Source: Fen-1135 sp963705275
Lineage (GTDB): Bacteria; Desulfobacterota; Syntrophia; Syntrophales; UBA2185
NCBI GenBank assembly: GCA_963705275.1
Contig: OY970063.1
Location: 1,054,001 to 1,118,000, forward strand
Length of the DNA stretch: 64,000 nucleotides
Reading direction: 5' to 3'
A model generated the notes under the pieces. The model ran no database searches. It saw nothing but the letters and a program-made list of their open reading frames with translations, and was not told where the DNA came from. Below, one piece after another: positions 53,460-62,885 of the stretch; within the stretch, counting starts at the first letter, position 1; each line of letters starts with the position of its first letter. Both the position numbers and the translations under genes were made by a program.

Positions 53460-53546
53460 TGGTGCCGGAGCCCGGAATCGAACCGGGATGCCCTTGCGAG
53501 CGGGGGATTTTGAGTCCCCTGCGTCTACCAGTTTCACCACTCCGGC
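53460..53546 (-). tRNA. tRNA-Leu (CAA)
   Basis: An 87-base class II tRNA. The acceptor stem is GCCGGAG/CTCCGGC, the anticodon loop CTCAAAA gives anticodon CAA, a long variable arm follows, and the T arm contains GGTTCGATTCC. The 3' CCA is encoded. Confidence 0.95.
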
Positions 53547-53652
53547 ACAGCCAGTCTCTATTAAAGGCCTTGCCAAATGTCAAGAAAAATGTATTGACAA
53601 GCGCAAAACCCGTATGCTAACTCTCGATCCTTATTGAAGATGCGCCTGTCGT

Positions 53653-53728
<76 letters not shown>

Positions 53729-53740
53729 AATAATTAATAG

Positions 53741-53772
53741 AGGGTTAGCTTGAATCGGTTAACCCTTTTTTA
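53741..53772 (+). terminator. terminator after tRNA-Ala
   Basis: AGGGTTA pairs with TAACCCT over a 12-base loop and is followed by a run of T. It lies 13 bases after the tRNA end. Confidence 0.75.
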
Positions 53773-53818
53773 ATGTTACGGCGATCTGCAGCACCTTTTA
53801 TTTTACTGAACATCAGGA

Positions 53819-54541
53819 ATGCTATCGATGAAGGAATTTGATTCGGACACTCTCGCGCAATTCGACGGACACGACGGAAAGCCTGTCTATATAGCATACC
53901 AGGGAAAGGTGTTCGATGTAAGCGGGAGCAAACTGTGGGCAGGCGGCCTCCACATGAAACGCCATAACGCAGCCCGCGAGCTCAGCGTAGATATTGAGGC
54001 GGCACCTCATGGTGAGGAGGTCTTTGAAAGATACCCGCAGGTAGGGATTCTAAGGGAGAAGACGGAACCCATAAGGCCTATGCCGATGGTCCTATCGTCC
54101 CTTATCAGTCGTTTTCCCTTCCTCGAAAGACACCCTCATCCCATGACGGTTCATTTCCCCATCGTCTTCTTCTTATCCGTTGTTCTTTTTAACATCCTGT
54201 ATCTCTCTTATGGCGTAAATTCCTTTACGAGCACGGCTTTGCATTGCCTGATCGCCGGGCTGTTATCCATGCCGGTTGCCATTGTGACGGGATTGTTTAC
54301 CTGGTGGCTGAACTATCTGGCGCAACCGATGAGAGCCGTAACGTTAAAGATGATACTGTCTGCCATTCTTCTCATTGCGGCAACAGGCTCCCTCCTCTTA
54401 CGAATATTCGAGCCCGGCATACTGGAAACCCAGGGAATTGCAAGGATCATTTACTTGATACTCATCCTGTCATTCGTGCCGCTTGTATCGGTGATAGGAT
54501 GGCTCGGAGCGACTTTGACTTTTCCCATCGCAAAAAAATGA
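53819..54541 (+). CDS. cytochrome b5-like domain fused to a membrane domain
   Basis: A 240-residue protein. The N-terminal ~80 residues are a cytochrome b5-like haem/steroid-binding domain of the bacterial short type (LAQFDGHDGKPVYIAYQGKVFDV). The C-terminal part (about 105-235) has four hydrophobic helices with PHPMTVHFPI, similar to DUF2231-type membrane domains. Its His residues could bind haem at the membrane. It may move electrons at the inner membrane. ATG at 53819 is used, though a second ATG three codons later is also possible. Confidence 0.8.
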   Translation: MLSMKEFDSDTLAQFDGHDGKPVYIAYQGKVFDVSGSKLWAGGLHMKRHNAARELSVDIEAAPHGEEVFERYPQVGILREKTEPIRPMPMVLSSLISRFPFLERHPHPMTVHFPIVFFLSVVLFNILYLSYGVNSFTSTALHCLIAGLLSMPVAIVTGLFTWWLNYLAQPMRAVTLKMILSAILLIAATGSLLLRIFEPGILETQGIARIIYLILILSFVPLVSVIGWLGATLTFPIAKK

Positions 54542-54737
54542 CGCCAGCCCATCTTAGCAATTCACGGACACTGTGAATTAATCTCCGCCGTGATTTCCTG
54601 CATTTAACAGGCAAAGATTCCTGTAAAATATTTTTGTTTGACTTGTGGACCAAATTCTTTTAAGAAACAGCATATTCAAACCCGCTATAGCGCAGTTTAT
54701 CGTGTGCTATATCCCGTCTTTAAATAAGGAGGATAAA

Positions 54738-55928
54738 ATGAAACGCCTGTCTTTCTTCGTCACACTAATCTTTATCGTCAGTCTTTTTTCGGTAAGTGCG
54801 TATGCCCAGGAGGTGCTCAAACTGGGTATTCCTCTGCCCCTTACGGGCACTAACGCGAAATTCGGAGAAATAGAAAAGAAGTCCTATGAGATTGCCAAGG
54901 AGGAAATAAACGCCAAGGGAGGCATTAAAGGAAAAAAGATAGTCCTGGAATTTGAGGACTCCCAGGGCAAACCGGAAGTGGCGCGATCTATAGTTGAGAG
55001 ACTCGTCGATGTGAGAAAACAGCCTGTAGTCTTCGGTGAGTATAGTTCTTCCTGCTCGAAAGCAATTGCAGCTGTTGCAGAGGAGAGAAAAGTTCCTTAT
55101 TTGGTCGTTACCGGCGCTACGGATGATATTACTCAGCAGCGCTACAAATACGTGTTCCGCCTGAACCCCACGAACGCATATTATGCAACAGGACTTATGT
55201 CGTTCCTTAATACAGTCGTGAAACCAAAGACGATCGCGATTCTTTATGAGAGCTCAGACTTTGGAACCTCCGGCGCCGAGGATATGGTGCACCAGGCGAA
55301 GAAAGCCGGCATGCAGGTTCTCGTAAAGGAACAGTATGAAAAAGGCGCGGTGGATTTCAGACCGATTTTATCGAAAGTCAAGGCGGCAAAGCCTGATGTC
55401 ATCTACATGGTTTCATATGTTATGGATGCGGCGCTCCTCATGAGACAGATAAAAGAGTTGCGGATCGACTCAAAACTTTATGCGGGCGGCGCTGCCGGAT
55501 TCGCCATCCCGGAATTTATACAGAATGCGAAAGAGGCTTCAGAGCTTGTCATGACAGCCACCCTCTGGAGTCCCCAAATAGCGTATCCGGGGGCAAAGGA
55601 GTTTGCAGAAAAGTATAAGAAACTCTACAGGGATTACCCCTCCTATCATGGTGCAGAGGCGTATTCAGCCCTTTACGTTATAAAGGATGCCCTTACCCGG
55701 GCAAAATCCTGGAAGCCGGATGATATCCGCGCGGCCTTGAGAGCGACAAACATGATGACGGCCTTTGGCCCTGTAAAATTTCAGGATAAAGAAGGATATA
55801 CGAACCAGAACTTCATGGACACCCTCGTGATGCAGGTCATCAAGGGAAAACACGAGACCATCTGGCCGCAGAAATATGCAAGCGCCAAATACGTATACCC
55901 TATCCCGAAATGGAGAGAGCGAAGATAG
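54738..55928 (+). CDS. livK: branched-chain amino acid ABC transporter, substrate-binding protein
   Basis: A periplasmic type I SBP of 396 residues with a signal peptide (about 1-23). It opens LKLGIPLPLTGTNAKFGE and has the FEDSQGKPEVA and GEYSSSCSKA motifs of Leu/Ile/Val- or amide-binding LivK/HAAT proteins. AGGAGG precedes ATG 54738. It heads livK-livH-livM-livG-livF. Ligand identity within the LIV/HAAT class is uncertain. Confidence 0.93.
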   Translation: MKRLSFFVTLIFIVSLFSVSAYAQEVLKLGIPLPLTGTNAKFGEIEKKSYEIAKEEINAKGGIKGKKIVLEFEDSQGKPEVARSIVERLVDVRKQPVVFGEYSSSCSKAIAAVAEERKVPYLVVTGATDDITQQRYKYVFRLNPTNAYYATGLMSFLNTVVKPKTIAILYESSDFGTSGAEDMVHQAKKAGMQVLVKEQYEKGAVDFRPILSKVKAAKPDVIYMVSYVMDAALLMRQIKELRIDSKLYAGGAAGFAIPEFIQNAKEASELVMTATLWSPQIAYPGAKEFAEKYKKLYRDYPSYHGAEAYSALYVIKDALTRAKSWKPDDIRAALRATNMMTAFGPVKFQDKEGYTNQNFMDTLVMQVIKGKHETIWPQKYASAKYVYPIPKWRERR

Positions 55929-55942
55929 CAGAAGGTAGATGA

Positions 55943-56866
55943 ATGGAGCAGCTTGAACTCTTTTTGCAAACCCTGATAGCGGGGTTCATGTTAGGGGGGC
56001 TTTATGCGCTGATTGGCCTTGGCATGGCGCTTATTATGGGCGTCATGAGGGTCATCAATCTTGCCCACGGTGATTTCATGATGATAGCCATGTATATCGC
56101 CTACTGGCTTTTTACGCTGTTTGAAATAGACCCCTATGTCTCTGTGTTTATTGCTGCCCCCGCGCTCTTCTTGTTCGGCCTTGTAATTCAAAAGTACCTG
56201 CTAACCCCTGTCATGAAGGTGGAATCCATACTGCCCCATAACCTCGTGATACTCACCGTGGGTCTGGCCATGGTATTTTCCAACCTGGCAACGGTGTTCT
56301 TCACGGGAGACTATCGGTCAACACCGGTTAGCTATGCCTCAGATGCCTGGTATCTGACCGATTATTGGCCGGCTTCTCCTATAGAGTTGTCCCTTTCCAT
56401 GCCGTGGACATTGTCGTTTGTCGTTGCGGTTATTATCACAATAGCCTTATGGATATTCCTCACCAAGACGGATACAGGGAAGTCTATCAGAGCCACAGCA
56501 CAGGACGTCGATGCGGCGCTCCTGTTGGGCGTCAATGTAAACCGGGTCAGGATGGTAACCTTCGGTATCGGATTGGTCCTTGTTGCGGCTGCCGGCTGTC
56601 TCTTCATCCCCATCTATTATCTCTACCCGGCGCTGGGCAGACAATTCACGAATGTCGGATTCGTTATCACAGTCATCGGCGGCATGGGTTCAACAAACGG
56701 TGCTGTAATTGGGGGATTGATCCTCGGTATTTTTGAGTCTATGACGGCCACCTATATCGGGATGGGATGGGCGCCTGCGGGGAGATTCGCAATTTTCGTG
56801 GCAGCCCTCGTATTTCTGCCCGGAGGGATAGCATCGATCATCAGGAAGAGGAGGTTAGGAAAATGA
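55943..56866 (+). CDS. livH: branched-chain amino acid ABC transporter permease LivH
   Basis: An inner-membrane permease of 307 residues with about eight helices. MGVMRVINLAHGDFMMIA is the LivH signature near the N-terminus. It is 14 bases after livK and overlaps livM by four bases (ATGA). Confidence 0.94.
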   Translation: MEQLELFLQTLIAGFMLGGLYALIGLGMALIMGVMRVINLAHGDFMMIAMYIAYWLFTLFEIDPYVSVFIAAPALFLFGLVIQKYLLTPVMKVESILPHNLVILTVGLAMVFSNLATVFFTGDYRSTPVSYASDAWYLTDYWPASPIELSLSMPWTLSFVVAVIITIALWIFLTKTDTGKSIRATAQDVDAALLLGVNVNRVRMVTFGIGLVLVAAAGCLFIPIYYLYPALGRQFTNVGFVITVIGGMGSTNGAVIGGLILGIFESMTATYIGMGWAPAGRFAIFVAALVFLPGGIASIIRKRRLGK

Positions 56867-57807
56867 AAAAATACCTGCCTCTCATCATCTTTGCCGGCCT
56901 TTGCGTCGTCCCGCTCATGGATCTCAGCTCATATGTCATGCACATACTAATCCTCGTCCTCATGTGGTCCGTAATCGGCATGGCATGGAACATACTCGGT
57001 GGATATACAGGCCAGGTTTCCTTCGGACATGCAGCCTTCTTCGGCTTTGGCGCATACACAGCGGGGATTCTCTATTACCATTTAGAAATATCTGCCTGGT
57101 GGGGCATACCGGCATGCGTCGTCGTACTCACGGCGCTCTCCCTGGTTGTCGGATATATCTGTCTGCGGCTCAGGGGCGCCTACTTTGCACTTGCCACCCT
57201 CGCCCTCGGTGAAATATGCAGGGTGACCACAGAAAATCTTGTCGATTTCACCCAGGGTAACATGGGAATAATGATAAGGGAAAGGACATGGATTGACAAG
57301 ACCTGGTACTTCTACATCATACTCTTCATTGCCGCGGGAACATTTATCCTGATTAAGGCAGTCATGGAATCCAAACTTGGATATTATTTCGTAGCAATCA
57401 GGGAGGACCAGGATGCCGCAGAATCCCTTGGAATAGACACAACCTTTTATAAAACAATCTCCCTTTGCTTAAGCGGTGTCCTCACCGGAATCGCAGGCGC
57501 TTTTTTCATGAACTACATGGGATATATCGATCCCGGTGTCGTATTCCCTCTCTATGACATTTCCATAACAACGGTGATGGTCGTTATGGTTGGCGGTGCT
57601 GCCACCTACTGGGGCCCCGTTGTAGGCGCGGTCATCATGGTTTTTCTTGCTGAAGAAATACGCTCTCTCCCGTATATAGGGGCCGCACACATGACTATCT
57701 TTGGCGTCATTCTCATACTGATTATCCTGTTTGTGCCAAATGGCATTGTCGGTGATTTCCGTAAATTGATCAGGCCCTTCAAGAGCAAGAAGGAGGCGTC
57801 ATCATGA
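56863..57807 (+). CDS. livM: branched-chain amino acid ABC transporter permease LivM
   Basis: A 314-residue inner-membrane permease with the NILGGYTGQVSFGHAAFFG signature of LivM. The ATG at 56863 overlaps the livH stop; the longer upstream frame is not used. It overlaps livG by four bases. Confidence 0.94.
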   Translation: MKKYLPLIIFAGLCVVPLMDLSSYVMHILILVLMWSVIGMAWNILGGYTGQVSFGHAAFFGFGAYTAGILYYHLEISAWWGIPACVVVLTALSLVVGYICLRLRGAYFALATLALGEICRVTTENLVDFTQGNMGIMIRERTWIDKTWYFYIILFIAAGTFILIKAVMESKLGYYFVAIREDQDAAESLGIDTTFYKTISLCLSGVLTGIAGAFFMNYMGYIDPGVVFPLYDISITTVMVVMVGGAATYWGPVVGAVIMVFLAEEIRSLPYIGAAHMTIFGVILILIILFVPNGIVGDFRKLIRPFKSKKEASS

Positions 57808-58529
57808 GTCTCATCGAGGTGAAAGATGTTACCATGCGATTTGGCGGACTTGCCGCCGTCGCAGACGTTTCCTTTGTACTGAACAAAGGTGAGATACTTG
57901 GTCTCATCGGCCCAAACGGCGCGGGAAAAACAACCCTGTTTAATGTCATCAACGGATTCTACCACCCGACTAAAGGTGATGTATTCTTGAATGGGAAAAG
58001 GGTTACAAACCTGAGACCTCATATACTTTGCAAGCTGGGTGTGGCAAGAACATTCCAGGTGGTAAGACCGCTGCAGAGGATGTCCACCCTCGATAATGTT
58101 GTGGCTTCGGCTTTCATAAGGACCAAGAGCAAGGCAGAGGCAGTGGAGGTGTCCCTCGAATTGCTGCAGTTTACGGGCCTTTCCGACGATACAAATGTCC
58201 TCTCCAAGGGACTCCCCCTCGGCAAAAGAAAAAGGCTCGAGATCGCCCGCGCCCTTGCCACACAACCTGAGATTATCCTGCTCGACGAGGCCTTTGCAGG
58301 ACTCAACCCGACAGAGATCAACGAACAGATCGAGATCGTGAAAAAGATAAGGACGGAAAGGGGAATAACCATCCTCATTATCGAACATCATATGAAAGTG
58401 ATCATGGCTGTCTCCGATAGAATTGTCGTACTTAACTACGGTCAAAAAATAGCGGAAGGGACGCCTTCAGAAATTGGCCACAATCCCGTTGTCATTGAAG
58501 CCTACCTGGGAGAGGAACACAATGCTTGA
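57804..58529 (+). CDS. livG: branched-chain amino acid ABC transporter ATPase LivG
   Basis: A 241-residue ABC ATPase. Walker A is GPNGAGKTT and Walker B ILLDEAFAGL. The signature sequence is LPLGKRKRLEI in place of LSGGQQ, as is usual for LivG. An extra helical insert lies after the Q loop. It overlaps livM and livF. Confidence 0.94.
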   Translation: MSLIEVKDVTMRFGGLAAVADVSFVLNKGEILGLIGPNGAGKTTLFNVINGFYHPTKGDVFLNGKRVTNLRPHILCKLGVARTFQVVRPLQRMSTLDNVVASAFIRTKSKAEAVEVSLELLQFTGLSDDTNVLSKGLPLGKRKRLEIARALATQPEIILLDEAFAGLNPTEINEQIEIVKKIRTERGITILIIEHHMKVIMAVSDRIVVLNYGQKIAEGTPSEIGHNPVVIEAYLGEEHNA

Positions 58530-59226
58530 GATCAAGAACATTGATGTTTTTTATGGCGACGTCCAGGTGATCTGGGACATTTCCTTTAATGTAAAGCAGG
58601 GCGAGATTGTAGCCCTCATCGGGGCAAACGGGGCAGGAAAATCGACTACACTGAAAACCATATCCGGCATCTTGAGACCCAAGAAAGGCGAGATTCATTT
58701 CAATGATATACCAATACATAAAGTGGAACCTTACAAGCTGATTGAAATAGGGCTGGTCCATGTGCCCGAGGCAAGAAGGCTCTTTGTGGAAATGTCCGTC
58801 GAGGAAAATCTCGATATGGGTTCTTTAAAAGGGGAGGCAAAAAAGGAGCGTGAAATAACCAAACAACTGGTGTTCGAACTGTTTCCAAGACTCCTTGAGA
58901 GAAGGAGGCAGCTTGCAGGGACATTAAGCGGAGGTGAGCAGCAGATGCTTGCTATCGGCAGGGGCCTCATGGCAAAGCCGAAACTGCAGATGTTTGATGA
59001 ACCGTCCCTCGGTCTTTCTCCCATCCTTGTGAAGGACATATTTAACGTCATAAAGAGAATAAAGGAAGAAGGAACAACAGTACTGATCGTAGAACAGAAC
59101 GTAAAACAGACACTGGCCATCGCCGACCGCGCCTACGTCCTGGAAAACGGAAAGATAGCCCTTGAGGGGACAGGTGCAGAGTTGCTCAACAACGAACACG
59201 TCCGGACAGCCTACCTCGGTGTTTAG
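58522..59226 (+). CDS. livF: branched-chain amino acid ABC transporter ATPase LivF
   Basis: A 234-residue ABC ATPase. Walker A is GANGAGKST, signature LSGGEQQ, Walker B KLQMFDEPSLGL. The ATG at 58522 overlaps the livG stop by eight bases and follows AGAGG. It completes the livKHMGF operon. Confidence 0.94.
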   Translation: MLEIKNIDVFYGDVQVIWDISFNVKQGEIVALIGANGAGKSTTLKTISGILRPKKGEIHFNDIPIHKVEPYKLIEIGLVHVPEARRLFVEMSVEENLDMGSLKGEAKKEREITKQLVFELFPRLLERRRQLAGTLSGGEQQMLAIGRGLMAKPKLQMFDEPSLGLSPILVKDIFNVIKRIKEEGTTVLIVEQNVKQTLAIADRAYVLENGKIALEGTGAELLNNEHVRTAYLGV

Positions 59227-59538
59227 TAGAGTGATGCCCGGCCTTCCGCAAGGCAAAGCCGGAAGGAAGGTCGTAGTCGAATTGACCATCCATTACTGAT
59301 CAATCCCATTTAGTCAATAATTCCCTTCATTGCGCCATAATTCGGCTTGCCTTGACAGCGAAAGACAACGTTTGCTCATTTTTCCCTTACAAGTTAAAAG
59401 GATCGTCGAAGAAATGATGTGCGATGATAATTTGTCGGCATTTTCTCAACAAGTATGATATGCACGCAGTCGAGAAAAAGCCCGAAAGACATTACCCGTG
59501 GTATAAGAGAGAGCGGACAAGAAATTCAGGGAGAACGT
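59227..59538. other. intergenic region after livF
   Basis: About 312 bases. It starts with a hairpin (CCTTCCG/CGGAAGG, 59242-59266) without a U-run that could end the liv operon. The rest shows no gene or clear promoter. Confidence 0.4.
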
Positions 59539-59916
59539 ATGGCAAAAAGAAATAGGAAGAAACAGGCGGCAGTTCCGTATGAGTTTATTCAAGAAGTAAA
59601 TAAAATGAGCAAGGATGAGATCGTCAAACGCTTCATCCAGGAAGAGAATGATCTTAAGGCCATGAAGAATGTCAAGAGGGAGGATGAACAAATCTCCGAG
59701 CTCGCTTCGCAGATAAAACATAAAGAGGAGAATATTAAAGACAGGATAGATACCCTCAAGGAAAAGATGAAGGCGATAAGGGAGGAAGACGAAGAGTTCG
59801 TGGAGCTCAAGGAAAACAAGAAGGCTCTTGAAGGCGGCTACCGCGATGAAATGAAGCGGCGCAGGACTTATCGTGATTACCTGTATGAGACAATGCAAAA
59901 GATTTTTCAGGAATGA
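59539..59916 (+). CDS. coiled-coil protein, unknown function
   Basis: A 125-residue, highly charged (Glu/Lys) alpha-helical protein. A heptad-rich coiled coil covers about 35-105. GGAGAACGT precedes the ATG at 59539. No membrane segment. The role is unknown. Confidence 0.7.
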   Translation: MAKRNRKKQAAVPYEFIQEVNKMSKDEIVKRFIQEENDLKAMKNVKREDEQISELASQIKHKEENIKDRIDTLKEKMKAIREEDEEFVELKENKKALEGGYRDEMKRRRTYRDYLYETMQKIFQE

Positions 59917-59958
59917 TATTTTTTACCAAACACTGAATCCTCCTGAGATATACATGAT

Positions 59959-60468
59959 ATGAACCTGTCAGATATCCGGTTTCCCCGAGAGTTGGAAGCC
60001 GATGGCAATACCGATACCATCCGTCAGGCGCTGATGGCCCGCACTGTAAAGCTCTGGCCCGGTGGTAGCCTTGATGTTTCAATGATCATGATCAGTGACC
60101 CACTGAAAAAAGCGCTCCAGAAGGCCAGACTCAAAGGGCAGATGCGATGCGGATTCGAAGCAATCTTTGATAAGCTGGAAAACGAAAGAAAAGGAATTTC
60201 GAATGTCCGGGAGCGCCAGGGCGCCCCCTATGGGGATCGGGTTTCAAGGCTGCTTTTATTCTCAAACGATGGGGCCGAGCGTCTTTACCGGCATATTGAA
60301 CAACTCCTGCAGGCGCACGCCCCCAGACTGCTGGGGTGTTTCCTGGATATCGACGGCATTGCCCTCGGTAATTTAATCACCGGCAAAGACCGGCAGATCA
60401 AGATCGTGATGGCTGAACACAAGGAAGCCGTTTCCGACATATTACGTGGGATAATTGCCGGTCATTGA
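59959..60468 (+). CDS. conserved protein of unknown function
   Basis: A 169-residue soluble protein with no recognised motif. The end (LLGCFLDIDGIALGNLITGKDRQIKIVMAEHKEAVSDIL) looks like a folded alpha/beta domain. The ribosome site is weak. It lies 42 bases after the coiled-coil gene and may be co-transcribed. Confidence 0.6.
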   Translation: MNLSDIRFPRELEADGNTDTIRQALMARTVKLWPGGSLDVSMIMISDPLKKALQKARLKGQMRCGFEAIFDKLENERKGISNVRERQGAPYGDRVSRLLLFSNDGAERLYRHIEQLLQAHAPRLLGCFLDIDGIALGNLITGKDRQIKIVMAEHKEAVSDILRGIIAGH

Positions 60469-60482
60469 TATTGTTTTGCCTG

Positions 60483-60515
60483 AGCCTCTGTGCGAGTAAA
60501 GAGGCTGTTTATACC
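60483..60515. terminator. hairpin between convergent genes
   Basis: AGCCTCT pairs with AGAGGCT over a 10-base loop, followed by a short T-rich tail. It lies between the convergent unknown gene and glmM, and could serve both. Confidence 0.45.
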
Positions 60516-60537
60516 TTCCCGGGTTTGATGTTCTCTT

Positions 60538-61887
60538 TCAGGCGAGCTTTTTTCTGACTACCTCAGCAATTTTCTCGCAGTGTTTTACTGTTTCCTCTTT
60601 GGTAGGGCCCTCAACCATGACGCGGCACATACTCTGTGTCCCCGAATAACGTACCAGCACGCGGCCCCTGTTTCCCAGGGCATCTTCTGCGCCTTTGATC
60701 GCTCTTGCTATCTCCGGCACTGTTGACAAGTCAGGCCTTGCCTTGACGTCTATGTTGATCAGCACCTGCGGAAATACAGTCATGATCTTTGCGAGTTCAG
60801 AAAGAGGTTTCCCTTCTCTCTTCACTGCAGTCAGCACTTGTAATGCTGTTATGATGCCGTCTCCCGTTGTATGGTGTGGAAGAAAGATCAAATGACCCGA
60901 GTCCTCGCCGCCTATTGCCGCACCTCTGGCACGCATCTCTTCCAGAACGTTCCTGTCTCCCACGTTGGTAATTACGGAATTAATGCCCATGGCTTCGAGG
61001 GCAAGTCCCAGGCCGATGTTGCTCATTACAGTGCGCACGACCAAATTATTGGTGAGAGTCCCTTCCTTCTTCATCATCCTCGCACAGATGGCAAGGATCT
61101 GATCACCCGTCAGCACCGCGCCCTTTTCATCAACGGCTATGAGACGGTCGCCGTCGCCATCGAAAGCAAATCCGACATCTGCCTTTCTCTTCACGACTTC
61201 GTGGGCGAGCTTCTCCGGGTGCTGGGACCCGCACTTGACGTTTATGTTGACCCCGTCAGGATGATCAAACAGGGTTGTCACTTGAGCCCCCAGTTCAAAA
61301 AAAGTGTCCGGCGCTATTCTATAGGTCGCCCCATTTGCGCAATCGAGGACGATCCTCGTTCCCTCCAGGGTGTATTCCTTGGGAAAAGTATGTTTCAAGA
61401 AAACTGTGTACCTTCCCCTCGCGTCATCCAATCGATATACCTTGCCAAGATCTCCCGGCGCAGGGCGCTCCCTATCCTTGTCGCTTGCGAAAATAAAGTC
61501 CTCTATGGCAAGCTCCTTCTCGTCGGGAAGTTTGAATCCTTCGGAAGAAAATATCTTGATGCCGTTATCTTGAAGGGGATTGTGAGATGCGGATATGACG
61601 ATACCGGCGTCAGCCCTCATGCTGCTTGTGAGAAAGGCAATGCCCGGCGTCGGCATGACGCCGATCATGATGGCATTTACCCCCATGGAGCAGATCCCCG
61701 ATACGAGGGCGCTCTCAAACATATACCCGGAGATGCGGGTATCTTTTCCGACAATGACCTTCGCCACATGACCCTTTTTTTTGAACAGATGTGCCGTAGC
61801 GCGGCCGATGTTCAAGGCCATTTCGGCTGTCATCGGATATTCATTGGCGATGCCCCGTATGCCGTCCGTACCGAAAAGCTTTCCCAA
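60538..61887 (-). CDS. glmM: phosphoglucosamine mutase
   Basis: Converts glucosamine-6-phosphate to glucosamine-1-phosphate for cell-wall UDP-GlcNAc. The 449-residue protein has phospho-serine Ser101 in ISASHNP, the metal loop DGDGDR and the sugar loop GGEDSGH, followed by the RYSGTQ phosphate-binding loop. The start is TTG, six bases after AGGAGG. No neighbours of the cell-wall pathway are here. Confidence 0.95.
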   Translation of the reverse strand: MGKLFGTDGIRGIANEYPMTAEMALNIGRATAHLFKKKGHVAKVIVGKDTRISGYMFESALVSGICSMGVNAIMIGVMPTPGIAFLTSSMRADAGIVISASHNPLQDNGIKIFSSEGFKLPDEKELAIEDFIFASDKDRERPAPGDLGKVYRLDDARGRYTVFLKHTFPKEYTLEGTRIVLDCANGATYRIAPDTFFELGAQVTTLFDHPDGVNINVKCGSQHPEKLAHEVVKRKADVGFAFDGDGDRLIAVDEKGAVLTGDQILAICARMMKKEGTLTNNLVVRTVMSNIGLGLALEAMGINSVITNVGDRNVLEEMRARGAAIGGEDSGHLIFLPHHTTGDGIITALQVLTAVKREGKPLSELAKIMTVFPQVLINIDVKARPDLSTVPEIARAIKGAEDALGNRGRVLVRYSGTQSMCRVMVEGPTKEETVKHCEKIAEVVRKKLA

Positions 61888-61997
61888 ACAGGTCCTCCTC
61901 TATCATCTTGAGTGGACAGCCCTTCAAAGGGAGCTGCCGTCACACGGGATTTTTACAATAAGTGGGATGATTTTGCAATAATGATAAATCTGTGATC

Positions 61998-62840
61998 TTA
62001 CAAATGCTGATTGGTTCCAAACCGGGTCAAGAGAACTCCTCCCAGGCCAAGGACGATGGCGCACACCTTGACCATCCAGCCCACATACGGTATCCATCCG
62101 ATTAACCACAGGATGACAAGTCCCCATATGGTCTCACGCATCATACTTTGATCATTCCTCTTGAGGACGGCGAACAATCTTCTTCCGACAAGCTGTGACA
62201 CTGAAATAAAACCGATGAGTACAGCGGTGAGAACGACGGTCATTTCCAGGGGAATCAGGACGATGCCGACAACCGAAATTGCCAGAAGTACGGCCAGTGG
62301 GACAATCAACACCAGCCCGCCAAGGCCCCACACAGTAACTTTGAAAGGCTTCTCCTTGATTGCTGCCGAGACCAGACGCACCGGCTTCGGAATCAGAAGC
62401 ACCGTCACGACGGTAATGATCAGGAGGCCGAGGAAAATGGACATGGAGATAACGGCAAAGATCCATGACCACCCTTCCCACTCTTCACTGAGGGCGTTTG
62501 TCACGGCTTGAGAGATATCATTGGAATTGATCTCCGTAACGCTGCCACGGACTTCTGCGCCTTTCCCCCTGACAATGATCCCTCCCAGGCAAAAGACATT
62601 ACCGCCCACGACGGCTGTATTCGCAAGCACCACAGACCCTCCGATGGCTATCACGTGGTTTTCAACGGTGCCCTCCACGGTAATCTGCCCGCCTATGGCC
62701 ACGACGTTGTGGACCTTCGTGCCGTCCTCAATCGTGAGATCACTGCCGATTTTCACGACACTCTGACTCTCCGCCCTGACTGTCGTCACCGAACAGAAGA
62801 TGAGCCCGAGAATCAGAAAAAGTGCCATCTTCTTTTTCAT
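61998..62840 (-). CDS. bactofilin-like beta-helix protein with C-terminal membrane domain
   Basis: A 280-residue exported protein. After the signal peptide (1-23), residues about 28-105 are short repeats (VVAIGGQITVEGTVEN, VIAIGGSVVL) forming a polymer-type beta-helix like bactofilin or LiaF-type surface proteins. The C-terminal part has four to five membrane helices. AAGGAAAA precedes the ATG. Probably an envelope-organising protein; role inferred. Confidence 0.7.
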   Translation of the reverse strand: MKKKMALFLILGLIFCSVTTVRAESQSVVKIGSDLTIEDGTKVHNVVAIGGQITVEGTVENHVIAIGGSVVLANTAVVGGNVFCLGGIIVRGKGAEVRGSVTEINSNDISQAVTNALSEEWEGWSWIFAVISMSIFLGLLIITVVTVLLIPKPVRLVSAAIKEKPFKVTVWGLGGLVLIVPLAVLLAISVVGIVLIPLEMTVVLTAVLIGFISVSQLVGRRLFAVLKRNDQSMMRETIWGLVILWLIGWIPYVGWMVKVCAIVLGLGGVLLTRFGTNQHL

Positions 62841-62885
62841 AGTTTTCCTTTAAGCTGCACGGATATTAATATCTCTCTGCTAACG

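Noticed and set aside
57606..58445. A 279-codon frame opposite livM/livG
   Set aside because: Antisense shadow of two certain ABC transporter genes.
60871..61911. A 346-codon frame opposite glmM
   Set aside because: glmM has all catalytic motifs; the antisense frame has none and arises from its codon pattern.
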